Of a stretch of DNA of 64,000 nt, positions 18,391-27,144 are shown piece after piece; the first letter of the stretch is position 1; every line of letters starts with the position of its first letter. The stretch comes from Tolypothrix sp. PCC 7712 (lineage in GTDB: Bacteria; Cyanobacteriota; Cyanobacteriia; Cyanobacteriales; Nostocaceae), in contig NZ_CP063786.1 in the NCBI RefSeq assembly GCF_025860405.1, positions 1-64,000 on the forward strand, given 5' to 3'. Made by a program: the position numbers and the translations under genes. Below the pieces are notes generated by a model. The model worked only from the letters and a program-made list of their open reading frames with translations, did no database searches and was not told the DNA's origin.

Positions 18391-20925
18391 ATGACTCAAA
18401 CTCCTGAACTCAAAACCCAAACTTTGCAAGTTGGCGGTATGGACTGCGGAAGCTGCGCCAAGACAATTGAAGTCGCTTTGCAACAGTTACATGGTGTAAC
18501 AGAAGCAACAGTAAACTTTACAACTGGTAAGGCTAGGGTTTCTTATGATCCAGAGATATTGAGTGAAAAGAATATCTATAACCAAATTAAAGGTTTGGGT
18601 TATACGATAGAGCAAAGTCATGAGGCACAATCCCATCAGCATACTCATTCCTGTGGCGGTGAACACGACCATGACCACCAAAATCATGACCATAACGTAG
18701 ATATGGTTTCTCTGCAAACGCTACAGCTACAAATTGGCGGAATGGATTGTGGCAGTTGTGCCAAAACCATTGAGGTTGGGGTGCAGAAGATAATAGGCGT
18801 ACAAGAAGCATCGGTCAGCTTTGCCAACGAAAGATTGCATATATCCTATGACCCACAATTGGTAAATGAGAAAGCAATTTATGACCGGATTAAAGATTTA
18901 GGTTATACGGTTGAGGAGGGTGTTGAAGCAAGTTCCTATCATCATACTGATTCTTATGGTCATGACCACGAGTATGATCATAACCACGAGCATTCTCAGC
19001 CAATAAACAAGTTAAAACAAAAACAAAAGTCCGACCTCACAAGCTGGAGATTCTGGATTGAAAATCGTCGAGGACAGAGTGTCATACTTGCAGGTATAGG
19101 CTTAGTTTTAGGTTTACTTACTCAGTATTTAGTGCTACCCATCTGGATTGCACGAGCTTTTTATGGCATTGGTATAGTAATTGCTGGCTATCCGATCGCA
19201 CGGGCTGGTTTGTTTGAGTTGCGCTTGCGTCGCGCCGATATGAATCTGCTGATGACCATTTCGGTGATTGGGGCAGTAATTTTAGGAGACTGGTTTGAAG
19301 GGGGGCTGGTTGTCTTTTTGTTCTCTTTAGGCACAACATTGCAAGTTTTCACCTTTGGTCGTACCCGCAATGCAATTCGCTCACTGATGGATTTGACTCC
19401 ACCTACTGCTACAGTTAAGCGCGGGAATCAGGAATTTACAGTTCCCGTCGAAAGTATTCAGCTAGGTGAAGTTTTGACGATTCGACCAGGAGGGCGTGTG
19501 GCGTTGGATGGTGTGGTTGTTTCTGGTAACAGTGCTATTGACCAATCTCCAATTACGGGAGAGTCAATTCCAGAAGATAAAGCCGTTGGGGATACTGTCT
19601 TTGCAGGCACTTTAAATCAGACAGGTTTTTTAGAAGTCAAAGTTACGCACACTGCTAGCGATACAACCGTTGCCAAAATTATTAATTTGGTAGAACAAGC
19701 TCAAGAAAGCCGCGCACCCTCGCAGCAGTGGGTGGATAAGTTTGCACAGGTTTACACACCGATAGTGATTTTAACTGCGATCGCCATTGCCCTAATTCCG
19801 CCCTTGGCTTTTGCTCAACCTTTTAACGTCTGGCTTTACCGCGCACTGGTCATGCTAGTAATTGCTTGTCCCTGTGCCTTAGTCATTTCTACCCCAGTTT
19901 CCATTGTCAGTGCTATTGGTGCTGCAACTCGGCGGGGCGTTTTATTTAAAGGGGGTAATGCACTGGAAACGGCTGGACATCTAACTACCCTTGCTTTTGA
20001 TAAAACTGGCACAATTACCCAAGGGATGCCTATTGTGCAGCAGGTTTATGACTTGGGGAAAGTGAGTGCAGACATGATATTACAGATTGCCGCTTCCTTA
20101 GAACAACAGTCTGAACATCCCCTAGCAAAAGCTATTGTGGCAAAGGCTCAAGATTTGGGGCTGGAGTTAGAAACTCCCCTTAATTTTACTGCATTACCCG
20201 GTAAAGGAATTCAGGCAAACTTTGGTGAGCAGTTATATTTAGTTGGTAATCGGCGGTTGTTTTCAGACCAAGGTATTTGCTTGTCTGATGAAGCTGAATC
20301 TTTGTTAACTGAAATTGAACAACTCGGTCAAATTCCGGTGTTGGTAGGGACAAACGAAGGGTTATTAGGAGCGATCGCCCTCTCTGATGGTATCCGCTTG
20401 GAAGCCACCGAAGCCCTGCGACAATTGAAGCGGGTTGGATTGAAGCGATTGGTGATGTTGACAGGCGATCGTACTGTTGTGGCCAAGCAAATTGCCCAAC
20501 AAGTTGGAATTACAGAGTATCAGGCAGAACTGTTACCTGAAGATAAACTGCAAGCAATTCAACAGTTGCGTCGTCACGGGGTAGTAGGTATGGTTGGAGA
20601 TGGCATTAACGATGCACCAGCTTTAGCTACAGCAGATATTAGTTTTGCTGTAGGTGGAATTGATATCGCTTTAGAGACAGCAGATGTGGTGCTGGTAGGT
20701 AGTGACTTGAGACAGCTTGCTTATGCAGTAGATTTAAGCCGACGTACTGTGTCAGTGATTCAACAGAATGTGGTTTTTTCTCTGGTAACTAAGGCTTTAT
20801 TTTTACTATTGGGAACGTTTGGGTTTGTTGGTTTAGCGATCGCCGTCTTAGCTGATACAGGAACTTCCCTGCTAGTAACTGCAAATGGAATGCGTCTGTT
20901 TAAAACCAAAACTTTGAAAAATTAA
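18391..20925 (+). CDS. aztA: Zn/Cd/Pb-translocating P1B-type ATPase with two HMA domains
   Basis: Export ATPase of 844 residues from the chosen ATG at 18391. An in-frame ATG at 18304 would add 29 residues but places the operator inside the coding region. Two N-terminal HMA domains each carry GMDCGSCAKT (Cys19/Cys22 and Cys120/Cys123). Each is followed by a His-rich linker (HTHSCGGEHDHDHQNHDH; HDHEYDHNHEH). The core shows the Thr-Gly-Glu actuator motif (ITGESIPED), membrane Cys493-Pro-Cys495, phosphorylated Asp537 in DKTGT, the SEHPLAKAI nucleotide-binding motif, and the hinge GDGINDAPAL. Tandem N-terminal metal domains are as in AztA of Anabaena. It is divergent from the AztR-like repressor. 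Confidence 0.93.
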   Translation: MTQTPELKTQTLQVGGMDCGSCAKTIEVALQQLHGVTEATVNFTTGKARVSYDPEILSEKNIYNQIKGLGYTIEQSHEAQSHQHTHSCGGEHDHDHQNHDHNVDMVSLQTLQLQIGGMDCGSCAKTIEVGVQKIIGVQEASVSFANERLHISYDPQLVNEKAIYDRIKDLGYTVEEGVEASSYHHTDSYGHDHEYDHNHEHSQPINKLKQKQKSDLTSWRFWIENRRGQSVILAGIGLVLGLLTQYLVLPIWIARAFYGIGIVIAGYPIARAGLFELRLRRADMNLLMTISVIGAVILGDWFEGGLVVFLFSLGTTLQVFTFGRTRNAIRSLMDLTPPTATVKRGNQEFTVPVESIQLGEVLTIRPGGRVALDGVVVSGNSAIDQSPITGESIPEDKAVGDTVFAGTLNQTGFLEVKVTHTASDTTVAKIINLVEQAQESRAPSQQWVDKFAQVYTPIVILTAIAIALIPPLAFAQPFNVWLYRALVMLVIACPCALVISTPVSIVSAIGAATRRGVLFKGGNALETAGHLTTLAFDKTGTITQGMPIVQQVYDLGKVSADMILQIAASLEQQSEHPLAKAIVAKAQDLGLELETPLNFTALPGKGIQANFGEQLYLVGNRRLFSDQGICLSDEAESLLTEIEQLGQIPVLVGTNEGLLGAIALSDGIRLEATEALRQLKRVGLKRLVMLTGDRTVVAKQIAQQVGITEYQAELLPEDKLQAIQQLRRHGVVGMVGDGINDAPALATADISFAVGGIDIALETADVVLVGSDLRQLAYAVDLSRRTVSVIQQNVVFSLVTKALFLLLGTFGFVGLAIAVLADTGTSLLVTANGMRLFKTKTLKN

Positions 20926-20954
20926 ATAAATAACGCATATTCTACAGAGATTAG

Positions 20955-20973
20955 TAACGTTTAGCCAACGTTA
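20955..20973. terminator. Possible weak bidirectional terminator hairpin
   Basis: TAACGTT (20955-20961) pairs with AACGTTA (20967-20973) over a 5-base loop, located between the convergent ATPase and PAP2-fragment ends. The stem is short and only a loose T-rich stretch follows. Confidence 0.35.
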
Positions 20974-20982
20974 TTAAAGGTT

Positions 20983-21255
20983 TTACTCTAGTAATTGTCC
21001 TTGCCTGAATTTCTGTAGTTTCAGCATAAATAACATTAAATTATCAAGACTCGGATTGGCAAATTGATGTAACCATAATAAGAAAGATGTATCAAATGCA
21101 AAAGCTTCTTTCTCTAAAACTTCTTCAGCAAGCTTGACGACAACAAACAGGATCAGCAGACAAATTGCAAGTCCAACTATACCAATTGTGGCAATTAAAG
21201 GAGCTAAACGAGGGTATATATGGCGCAACCAAAAGGTAGAAATGTTTCGTATCAT
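20983..21255 (-). pseudogene. Truncated PAP2-family phosphatase remnant
   Basis: An open frame of 90 codons encodes only the N-terminal part of what looks like a PAP2-type membrane phosphatase: a basic start, one transmembrane helix (about 19-43), then the characteristic FDTSFLLWLHQFANPSLDNL that precedes the first core helix. The reading then ends in QKFRQGQLLE, and none of the catalytic motifs (KxxxxxxRP, PSGH, SRxxxxxH) is present, so it cannot be an active phosphatase. Its promoter element (21301-21319) is shared with two other genes in the window, which suggests it once belonged to that regulon. Confidence 0.65.
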
Positions 21256-21300
21256 TGAATATGTCTAAGTCTGTTATTGATTTATAGCTTACAAAATAAT

Positions 21301-21319
21301 AGTCAAGAACTTGAAAAGA
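21301..21319 (-). promoter_or_regulatory. CAAGTTCTTGACT promoter element, copy 1
   Basis: On the minus strand this reads TCTTTTCAAGTTCTTGACT, 46 bp upstream of the PAP2 remnant. TTGACT can act as a -35 box, and the arms TCAAG-AA-CTTGA form an inverted repeat. The rest of the spacer 21320-21597 shows nothing I can name. Confidence 0.5.
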
Positions 21320-21597
21320 CGATTTTGAATCGAAAATTGAGTTATTTTGCTCAAACTAGGCTTCTAAGCACCTGGTTTAAAGTAATCTAGTAATCTATCT
21401 CCTGAATCTTCCCTTACTAGGGCTACCACTATACAGTTTTTGAGTTTGTTGATTTTTCATGGATTTTCACATCTTTATCCTTACTAATAATCATTTGAGT
21501 GCTACTGTGATGCTGCGGTATGATTGCAATAGGTAACTGGGGTTAATTTGTAAAGTCAGATACAGTTATCAAACTAATTTTTTATAATCTCAATCAA

Positions 21598-21620
21598 TCT
21601 TTCCAAGTTCTTGACTTTTT
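21598..21620 (+). promoter_or_regulatory. CCAAGTTCTTGACT promoter element, copy 2
   Basis: CCAAGTTCTTGACTTTTT within 23 bases identical to the element at 27101-27123 on the other strand. It lies 107 bp upstream of the PepSY gene. TTGACT may be the -35 box. Confidence 0.6.
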
Positions 21621-21726
21621 ATATTTAAAGTAAAACTGTAGCAACTCAAAAACAGGTGTAAAGAACACAAATAATCATAATTATTTTGGATTGCTCAACA
21701 AACAAAAATTACCAGGATTGATACAC

Positions 21727-22275
21727 ATGAAAACTTCAACAAAAATCGCTTTAGCAACTGCTTTAATGAGTATTTTAGGTGTTGGTGCAGTGGTCAAAAC
21801 CGTAAGTGCTTCTCCTTCTCAAAACAGTATACAAGTAGCTCAGACTAGTGACGGAGATGGCGAAGCTAATGACGCTACAGAAGCTTCTGAAATCATGAAG
21901 AATGGTGTTCATCACACTAAAATAGCTCAAGCAAGTGATGGTGATGATGAAACTAATGATGAGCAAGAAGAACAGCAAAAGGACAAAAAACTACAAGCTT
22001 TAGCTAAAATTACAGCAGAACAAGCTAAACAAGCTGCTGAAACTTCTGTTGGTGATAAAGCTAGTAGTGTAAAACTCGAAAATGAAGATGGTAACTTAGT
22101 TTATGCTGTAAAAATTGGTCAAAAAGAGGTGAAAGTTGACGCTGGTAATAGTAAGGTTCTCTACACTGAGAATGCTAACCAAGAAAGCGATAAAGATGAA
22201 GCTTCTCGTCCAAAGAGTAGCATTCAAGTTCCGGAGAATAATAACGAACAAGAAACAAATGAAGGCAGTAAGTAG
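21727..22275 (+). CDS. Exported PepSY-domain protein
   Basis: Secreted protein of 182 residues. The ATG at 21727 is preferred over one at 21691 because it is preceded by AGGA at proper distance and begins a clean signal peptide (MKTSTKIALATALMSILGVG, cleavage near VSAS). An acidic low-complexity region with the twice-used phrase AQxSDGDxExND (about 30-75) leads to a PepSY domain (ITAEQAKQAAETSVG, NLVYAVKIGQKEVKVDAGN) at about 88-135 and an acidic tail. PepSY modules often inhibit peptidases or bind small ligands at the envelope. The strong acidity may reflect cation binding. It shares a promoter element with the COG4705 membrane protein gene at 26294. Confidence 0.8.
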   Translation: MKTSTKIALATALMSILGVGAVVKTVSASPSQNSIQVAQTSDGDGEANDATEASEIMKNGVHHTKIAQASDGDDETNDEQEEQQKDKKLQALAKITAEQAKQAAETSVGDKASSVKLENEDGNLVYAVKIGQKEVKVDAGNSKVLYTENANQESDKDEASRPKSSIQVPENNNEQETNEGSK

Positions 22276-22317
22276 ATAATTTATCACTAATTTTAAGTGA
22301 TGTTTAGCTGTAAATAA

Positions 22318-23674
22318 CGAGACTTAAACAAAAATTAAATCAAAAAAGAGTATAATGCTTAACTAACATAGCTTTCACGTTAGAAAAAGCTCATGAAAGA
22401 AACCACTCCCACAGCGATGCCCCCGTGCTTTGAAAGATGGTGTCAAAGATTTGATGATGTGTTTAGTCATAAAGCTCAAAAAAGAGAGTTTAGACACTAT
22501 ATAGGGGGATTAATGGGGGAAAGTGAGAGAAAAAACCTGTTTCAAATGGCGGATAATGCTGTAGGTGTAACGTACCACCGATTACATCACTTTTTGACCG
22601 AAGCACCTTGGTCTAGTGGGCAGGTGAATGAGCGTCGATTAGAAATCATGAATAAGTGCAGTCAAACGAGAATTAGTAGAGGTTTTAGCTTAATAATTGA
22701 TGATTCTGGTCATAGAAAAAGTGGTAATTTTACTGCTGGTGTGGGGAGACAGTACATTGGAGAAATTGGCAAAACAGATAATGGAATCGTAGTAGTAACA
22801 ACGCATTTATATGATGGCAGAAAAAGCTTACCATTAGATATAGAGTTATATCAACACGCTGATTCTTTAGCTCAAGGGAAAAAGACCCTCTATTTGAGAA
22901 AAAACCAGAACTAGCAGTCAAGTTAATAGATAAAACTCTAAAGAGAAAATATCAACCTGGGATAGTAATTGTAGATGCCGGATATGGCAACAATACATCA
23001 TTCTTATTAGAGTTGGAAAAACGGCAATTGAAATATTTAGGAGGGATAGCTAAAAATCGAAAAGTAACAATTAATCAAACAGATAATATTCAACAAACAA
23101 TTCGGTTGGATGAATTAGCCCAGAGCTTACCCAAAGAGGCTTTCACAGAAATTCAAATAGATTTAGAGAAACCCAAAACATTATGGGTAGTAACCTGTGA
23201 AGTAGAAATATCAAGTTTAACTGGAAAGCGAAATATTGCTATCGTCATGAATGCTTCTACTTTCTCAGCAGCCACTGATATTGACTACTTCATCACTAAT
23301 ATATCTTCATCAATTGTTACACCACAATGGATAGTTGATACATATTCTCAAAGGAATTGGGTAGAAGTTTTTTACAGGGAAGCTAAAGGATGGTTAGGAC
23401 TTAAAGAATATCAAGTTCGAGATAAAAGGAGTTTACTGCGCCATTTTATTTTGGTTTTTTGTGCCTACACTTTTATTCTTTGGCATCAATTAACTGGAGG
23501 ATTAAGACGACGGTGGGCAAACAAACCTTTAAACACTTTTACTGAAGCTTTAGAAGCGTTCAGAACAGCCATGTCTTTTCGATTTATTGATTGGTTGAAC
23601 TTAAATTGTGACGTGTTTGCTGCTTACAAAGCTAGTTTGGGTTACATTTGGGCTTGATTTTTGTCTAAGTCCCG
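22318..23674 (+). mobile_element. IS701-like insertion sequence
   Basis: Element of 1,357 bp bounded by imperfect inverted repeats of 21 bp (left 22318-22338, right 23654-23674; 18 of 21 positions match; ends CGRGACTTARACAAAAAT). The 4-bp sequence ATAA flanks both ends (22314-22317 and 23675-23678), as expected for the 4-bp target duplication of the IS701 family. It landed 42 bp after the PepSY gene stop without breaking a recognisable gene. Its transposase is frameshifted. Confidence 0.85.
22393..23657 (+). pseudogene. IS701-family transposase, frameshifted
   Basis: DDE transposase split into two frames. The first part (22393-22914) contains FSLIIDDSGHRKSG with the first catalytic Asp, and VGRQYIGEIGKTDNGIVVV. 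The second part, in the -1 frame and first ATG at 23013, contains VIVDAGYGNN with the second Asp and the acidic motif near WVEVFYREAKGWLGLKEYQ. The frames meet at GGGAAAAAGACC (about 22876-22887). Adding one base restores a frame of 421 residues, the normal family length. A single-base deletion is the simplest reading; the A5G tract could in principle allow -1 slippage, but that is not usual for this family. Confidence 0.85.
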
Positions 23675-23809
23675 ATAACTAAGAGGTTGTTGGATGGACT
23701 ATTTTCAACAATCTCCTTTATTTATATGCGATTGCTTCGTCCAATTTAAATGATTATATTCTAATACAGGAAATTAGAGTTAGCAAATTGAGATAATCAG
23801 GAAAATTAA

Positions 23810-24253
23810 ATGATCGAGAAACGTCCTCCAGGTTTAATAGCAATTATTATTTATAAAGGCTTTGTTGCTTTACTACTTACAGCTACATCTATTGTTCTAC
23901 TTTTAGCTTTGAAAAAACATGATACCCTTGTGGGCTTTTCCGAATCTTACATATTGGAAGGTAAACGCGAAGTTATTGAATGGTTACTAGAAAAAATTAT
24001 TAATATCAAACCACAAACTTTAAAATTTAGTGGAGTTGCCACTGCAATATACGCAGTTGTGACAGCTATTGAGGCTATCGGTTTATGGTATGAAAAAACT
24101 TGGGCAAAGATATTAGTTATTGGACTAGTTGGTATTAGTATACCTCCCGAAATCTATGAGTTAATTAAAGGGGTAACGATTTTCAAATTTTTAGTCTTTA
24201 TGGTTAATCTAGCTGTACTATCGTACTTGGTTAGACAGTTTTATAAACATTAA
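23810..24253 (+). CDS. DUF2127 family membrane protein
   Basis: Integral membrane protein of 147 residues with the DUF2127 pattern: PPGLIAIIIYKGFVALLLTA at the N-terminus, an amphipathic middle, KFSGVATAIYAVVTAIEAIGL at about 65-85 and WAKILVIGLVGISIPPEIYEL. Four hydrophobic segments are visible. The function is unknown. It converges on the histidine kinase gene with a 4-bp overlap of the stop codons (24250-24253), so antisense interference between the transcripts is likely. Confidence 0.75.
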   Translation: MIEKRPPGLIAIIIYKGFVALLLTATSIVLLLALKKHDTLVGFSESYILEGKREVIEWLLEKIINIKPQTLKFSGVATAIYAVVTAIEAIGLWYEKTWAKILVIGLVGISIPPEIYELIKGVTIFKFLVFMVNLAVLSYLVRQFYKH

Positions 24254-25494
24254 TTAAGAGAACTTGCTGGTAAACGCACTGTAAAACAACTTCCAATTCC
24301 CAATTGACTTGTGACGGTAATTAATCCACCGTGGTTTTGAGCAATAGCTTGGGCTATAGCCAATCCTAAACCAGAACCACCTGAATTATAAGAACGTGAT
24401 TTATCTGCTCGCCAAAAACGCTCAAAAATATTTTCTAAATCTTTTGGTGCAATTCCTATACCTGTATCTTGGACATTAACTACTATATCGACAGCAGAAC
24501 GATTAGCTGTGATTTCTACCGTTCCTTTTGACGAGGTGTAATGTATAGCATTTTGAATTAAATTAGTAAATAGTCGTGTTATTTGATTAGTATCACCTAA
24601 CAAATAAAGCTTTTCAGTTAATTGACTTTTGAGATTAATTTGTTTAGCGATCGCCTGTGGTTGATATAGTTGCACTAAGTCGTTTAAAATTAAGCTAAGA
24701 TTAACAGTTTCTTTACTCCGGTTAGGAATATTATCATAACGAGCTAAAAATAGTAAATCTTCAGTGAGGCGAGTCATTTGGTTAGTAGCACTAGAAATAG
24801 CCTGAAATTTTTCTGCGTCAGTTTCTCGCATTCCTTCTGGATACTTTAGTGCTACACCTGCATTACTTTTAATCGCCATTAAAGGACTGCGGAGTTCATG
24901 GGAAGCATCAGCAGTAAACTGTTTTAAGCGTTCAAAGCTTTCTTCAATTGGTTGCATCGCTTGACGAGTCAGCCAAACTCCACCAACACTACTAATAATC
25001 AAAGCTACAACAATTCCACCGCCTAACCCCAAATCTAATTTATTTAAAGTTTCATCAAATTCTTCTAAAGATTGACTGGCTCTTACATACCCAATGAATT
25101 GTTTATCGTCACTACTAATAATTGGTAAAGTAACAGACTGAATACGATTTTTACCACCTGTAGTAATTTGTTCTCCTTCTGTTATATGAGTAGGTAAATT
25201 TAAAATATCTTGTCCCTGTTTTTCTATGAGATTACCTTTAGTATCAAACCAGTTTAATCCTTGATGATTTTCAAATAATTTATCTTGAGGTAAGTCATTT
25301 TCAATTTTAATTTTACCGTTATCAAACTCGGCATTAGCAGCAGCGACTTGTGCTAATGCAGCAAGTTTCTCTGTTTGTTGTTTATGCAGGCTATGGGTAA
25401 AGACAATGCGAACGGCAATTGCAAATCCACCTAAGATTAATGATAATACGATTAAATAAGACAACAGTAAACGACGGCGAATTTTTTCAAACAT
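24250..25494 (-). CDS. Sensor histidine kinase of second two-component pair
   Basis: Complete membrane kinase of 414 residues. TM1 at about 8-30, a sensor region of about 110 residues, TM2 at about 150-172, then a HAMP-like linker, H-box (FTADASHELRSPLMAI), N-box (NLIQNAIHYTS), G1 (DTGIGIAPKDL), F-box (FERFWRADKSRS) and G2 (GGSGLGLAIAQAI). It follows its response regulator by 15 bp. It is clearly related in layout to the kinase at the window start. The signal is unknown, but the regulator's own upstream gene and promoter element suggest control of envelope proteins rather than the efflux set. Confidence 0.95.
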   Translation of the reverse strand: MFEKIRRRLLLSYLIVLSLILGGFAIAVRIVFTHSLHKQQTEKLAALAQVAAANAEFDNGKIKIENDLPQDKLFENHQGLNWFDTKGNLIEKQGQDILNLPTHITEGEQITTGGKNRIQSVTLPIISSDDKQFIGYVRASQSLEEFDETLNKLDLGLGGGIVVALIISSVGGVWLTRQAMQPIEESFERLKQFTADASHELRSPLMAIKSNAGVALKYPEGMRETDAEKFQAISSATNQMTRLTEDLLFLARYDNIPNRSKETVNLSLILNDLVQLYQPQAIAKQINLKSQLTEKLYLLGDTNQITRLFTNLIQNAIHYTSSKGTVEITANRSAVDIVVNVQDTGIGIAPKDLENIFERFWRADKSRSYNSGGSGLGLAIAQAIAQNHGGLITVTSQLGIGSCFTVRLPASSLN

Positions 25495-25509
25495 AAGCTA
25501 ATTTTGCCC

Positions 25510-26184
25510 TTACTTAGGACACAGACGATAACCAACACCATAAACAGTTTCGATAAAATCTTCTGAACTTCCTACGGCTCTGAGTTTCTTTCTTAAATTT
25601 GTCATGTGAGTTTTAACGGTTTCCTCCCCGGATAATTTATCAAACTCCCACAATTTATCTAAAATTGCAGAGCGAGTTAAAACTTGAGTAGGGTTTTTCA
25701 AAAAACATTCCAATATCATATATTCTTTATGTGTTAATGATAGAGGCTTGCTTGCATAGGTGACGTGACAATTACTAGAATCTAGTTGTAAATCGCCGTG
25801 AATTAAAATTAATTGGCGAGTTTCTGGACTTCTCCGAGATAAAGCTCTAATTCGTGCTGCTAATTCTTCTAGTTCAAATGGTTTAACTAAATAATCATCT
25901 GCACCAGCATCAAGTCCAATTATTTTATCTGGCGTTGTATCGCGTGCTGTCAACATCAAAATAAAAGCGTTGCAATTAGAAGCACGTAACCGTTTACAGA
26001 GAGTAATTCCGTCTAAGCGCGGCAACATTAAATCTAATAAAATTAAATCATAATTACCTGCTTCGGCATATTCCCAACCTTCAATCCCATCGTAAGCAAT
26101 ATCAACAGCATGATGCTGGTGTTTTAAATCTTCAGCTAAGGGTTTAGCGATGCGATCGTCATCTTCAACTATTAAGATTCTCAT
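25510..26184 (-). CDS. OmpR-family response regulator of second pair
   Basis: Response regulator of 224 residues: receiver with E7/D8, phosphoacceptor D51 (ILLDLMLPRLDG) and KPF; winged-helix output domain at about 128-222 (LTRSAILDKLWEF, GEETVKTHMTNLRKKLRAV, ETVYGVGYRL). It lies 109 bp downstream of the COG4705-type gene on the same strand and immediately upstream of the kinase. The three could form one transcription unit driven by the CCAAGTTCTTGACT element at 27101. If so, this regulator is the natural candidate to act on that element (inference). Confidence 0.95.
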   Translation of the reverse strand: MRILIVEDDDRIAKPLAEDLKHQHHAVDIAYDGIEGWEYAEAGNYDLILLDLMLPRLDGITLCKRLRASNCNAFILMLTARDTTPDKIIGLDAGADDYLVKPFELEELAARIRALSRRSPETRQLILIHGDLQLDSSNCHVTYASKPLSLTHKEYMILECFLKNPTQVLTRSAILDKLWEFDKLSGEETVKTHMTNLRKKLRAVGSSEDFIETVYGVGYRLCPK

Positions 26185-26293
26185 ATCTTTGATGCTATGC
26201 CAAAAATCAGAAAGGGAAAAATTAGCAAACCTACGATTCTAAGGATGAGGGGTGTTCCTATTATGAGGTAAGTCATCTATCTGCTTAAACGTA

Positions 26294-27037
26294 TCACTCA
26301 ATTGGGTAACGCACTTTTTTCTCCTTTCGTACAGAAAAGAATAGGACAACCGCCAGTAGGATAAAGGCGATCGCTGAAGCATAGCCCCTTGGCAGTGATA
26401 GACCACCATCTTTGATTGGTTTGGTAAGAAAATCGCCGAAGGTGGCTCCGAAGGGTCGCGTGAAGATGAACGCGAGCCAGAATAGGAGGACATCACTCAA
26501 CTTAGTTATGTAGTGAAGGGCAATGACAACACCAATGACGCTGGCCGTCACGAATGCGCCTTGGATATAGCTTAGTCCTAAGTTGCTTGTTAGAAAGTCA
26601 CCAAAGGCCGTTCCCAAAATGTTTGAGAACACAATTGCCAGCCAATAGGTTGTCTCTGCGTCTTTCCTTGCGATCGGATAAACGCTCAGATCCCGATCCC
26701 GATAATACCAGATAGCCAGAACACTTAAGAGACAGGCTACCAAGATCAGCGATCCCATTGCGTAGCCCAGTCCGAGAGAGCGATCCATTAAGTCTGAAAC
26801 TTCAGTTCCGGCTGTGGTTGTCGCAATGATAGCTACCCAGTAAAGGGCTGGACGATATCTGTCAGATTGAATTTGAAAAAACAGGAGAATAGCCAGAATG
26901 GCAAAAGTTACGGCAAAGGCCACGTAATAACCCAGCCCAAGAGACATTGAGATGAAGTCACCTGCCGTTTCGCCGAGCGTCGTGGCGATGATCTTCATAA
27001 TCCAAAAGAAAATTGTGACCTTTGCAACTTTGTTCAT
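26294..27037 (-). CDS. COG4705-type membrane protein with fourfold GDF/LGLGY repeat
   Basis: Polytopic membrane protein of 247 residues with about eight hydrophobic segments arranged as four internal repeats. Each repeat has a small-residue/Thr start, then GD(F)-type acid and LGLGY: LGETAGDFISMSLGLGYY (about 21-38), AGTEVSDLMDRSLGLGYA (about 75-92), LGTAFGDFLTSNLGLSYI (about 141-158) and FGATFGDFLTKPIKDGGL (about 198-215). Conserved acids repeated inside membrane segments look like an ion or substrate pathway, but no transport activity is assigned. The family appears in databases as an uncharacterised membrane protein. It is probably first in an operon with the second response regulator and kinase. 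Confidence 0.7.
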   Translation of the reverse strand: MNKVAKVTIFFWIMKIIATTLGETAGDFISMSLGLGYYVAFAVTFAILAILLFFQIQSDRYRPALYWVAIIATTTAGTEVSDLMDRSLGLGYAMGSLILVACLLSVLAIWYYRDRDLSVYPIARKDAETTYWLAIVFSNILGTAFGDFLTSNLGLSYIQGAFVTASVIGVVIALHYITKLSDVLLFWLAFIFTRPFGATFGDFLTKPIKDGGLSLPRGYASAIAFILLAVVLFFSVRKEKKVRYPIE

Positions 27038-27100
27038 TATTGCTCCTACTTACTGCTGGATCGCATACTTTATCTAAACTTGCAGGTTTATCGTAGAGAG

Positions 27101-27123
27101 AAAAAGTCAAGAACTTGGAAAGA
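27101..27123 (-). promoter_or_regulatory. CCAAGTTCTTGACT promoter element, copy 3
   Basis: On the minus strand, 23 bases are identical to 21598-21620. It is 64 bp upstream of the COG4705-type gene. TTGACT followed 17-18 bp later by GATAAA could form the -35/-10 pair. Confidence 0.6.
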
Positions 27124-27144
27124 GATGGCTGGTAGTGAAGATTT

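Noticed and set aside
22876..22887. Programmed -1 frameshift in the transposase
   Set aside because: The tract is G-AAA-AAG rather than a full slippery heptamer, and IS701 transposases are normally single frames; a one-base loss is simpler.
26239..26496. 85-codon minus-strand frame overlapping the COG4705-type gene
   Set aside because: Out-of-frame shadow with low-complexity Ser/Arg start.
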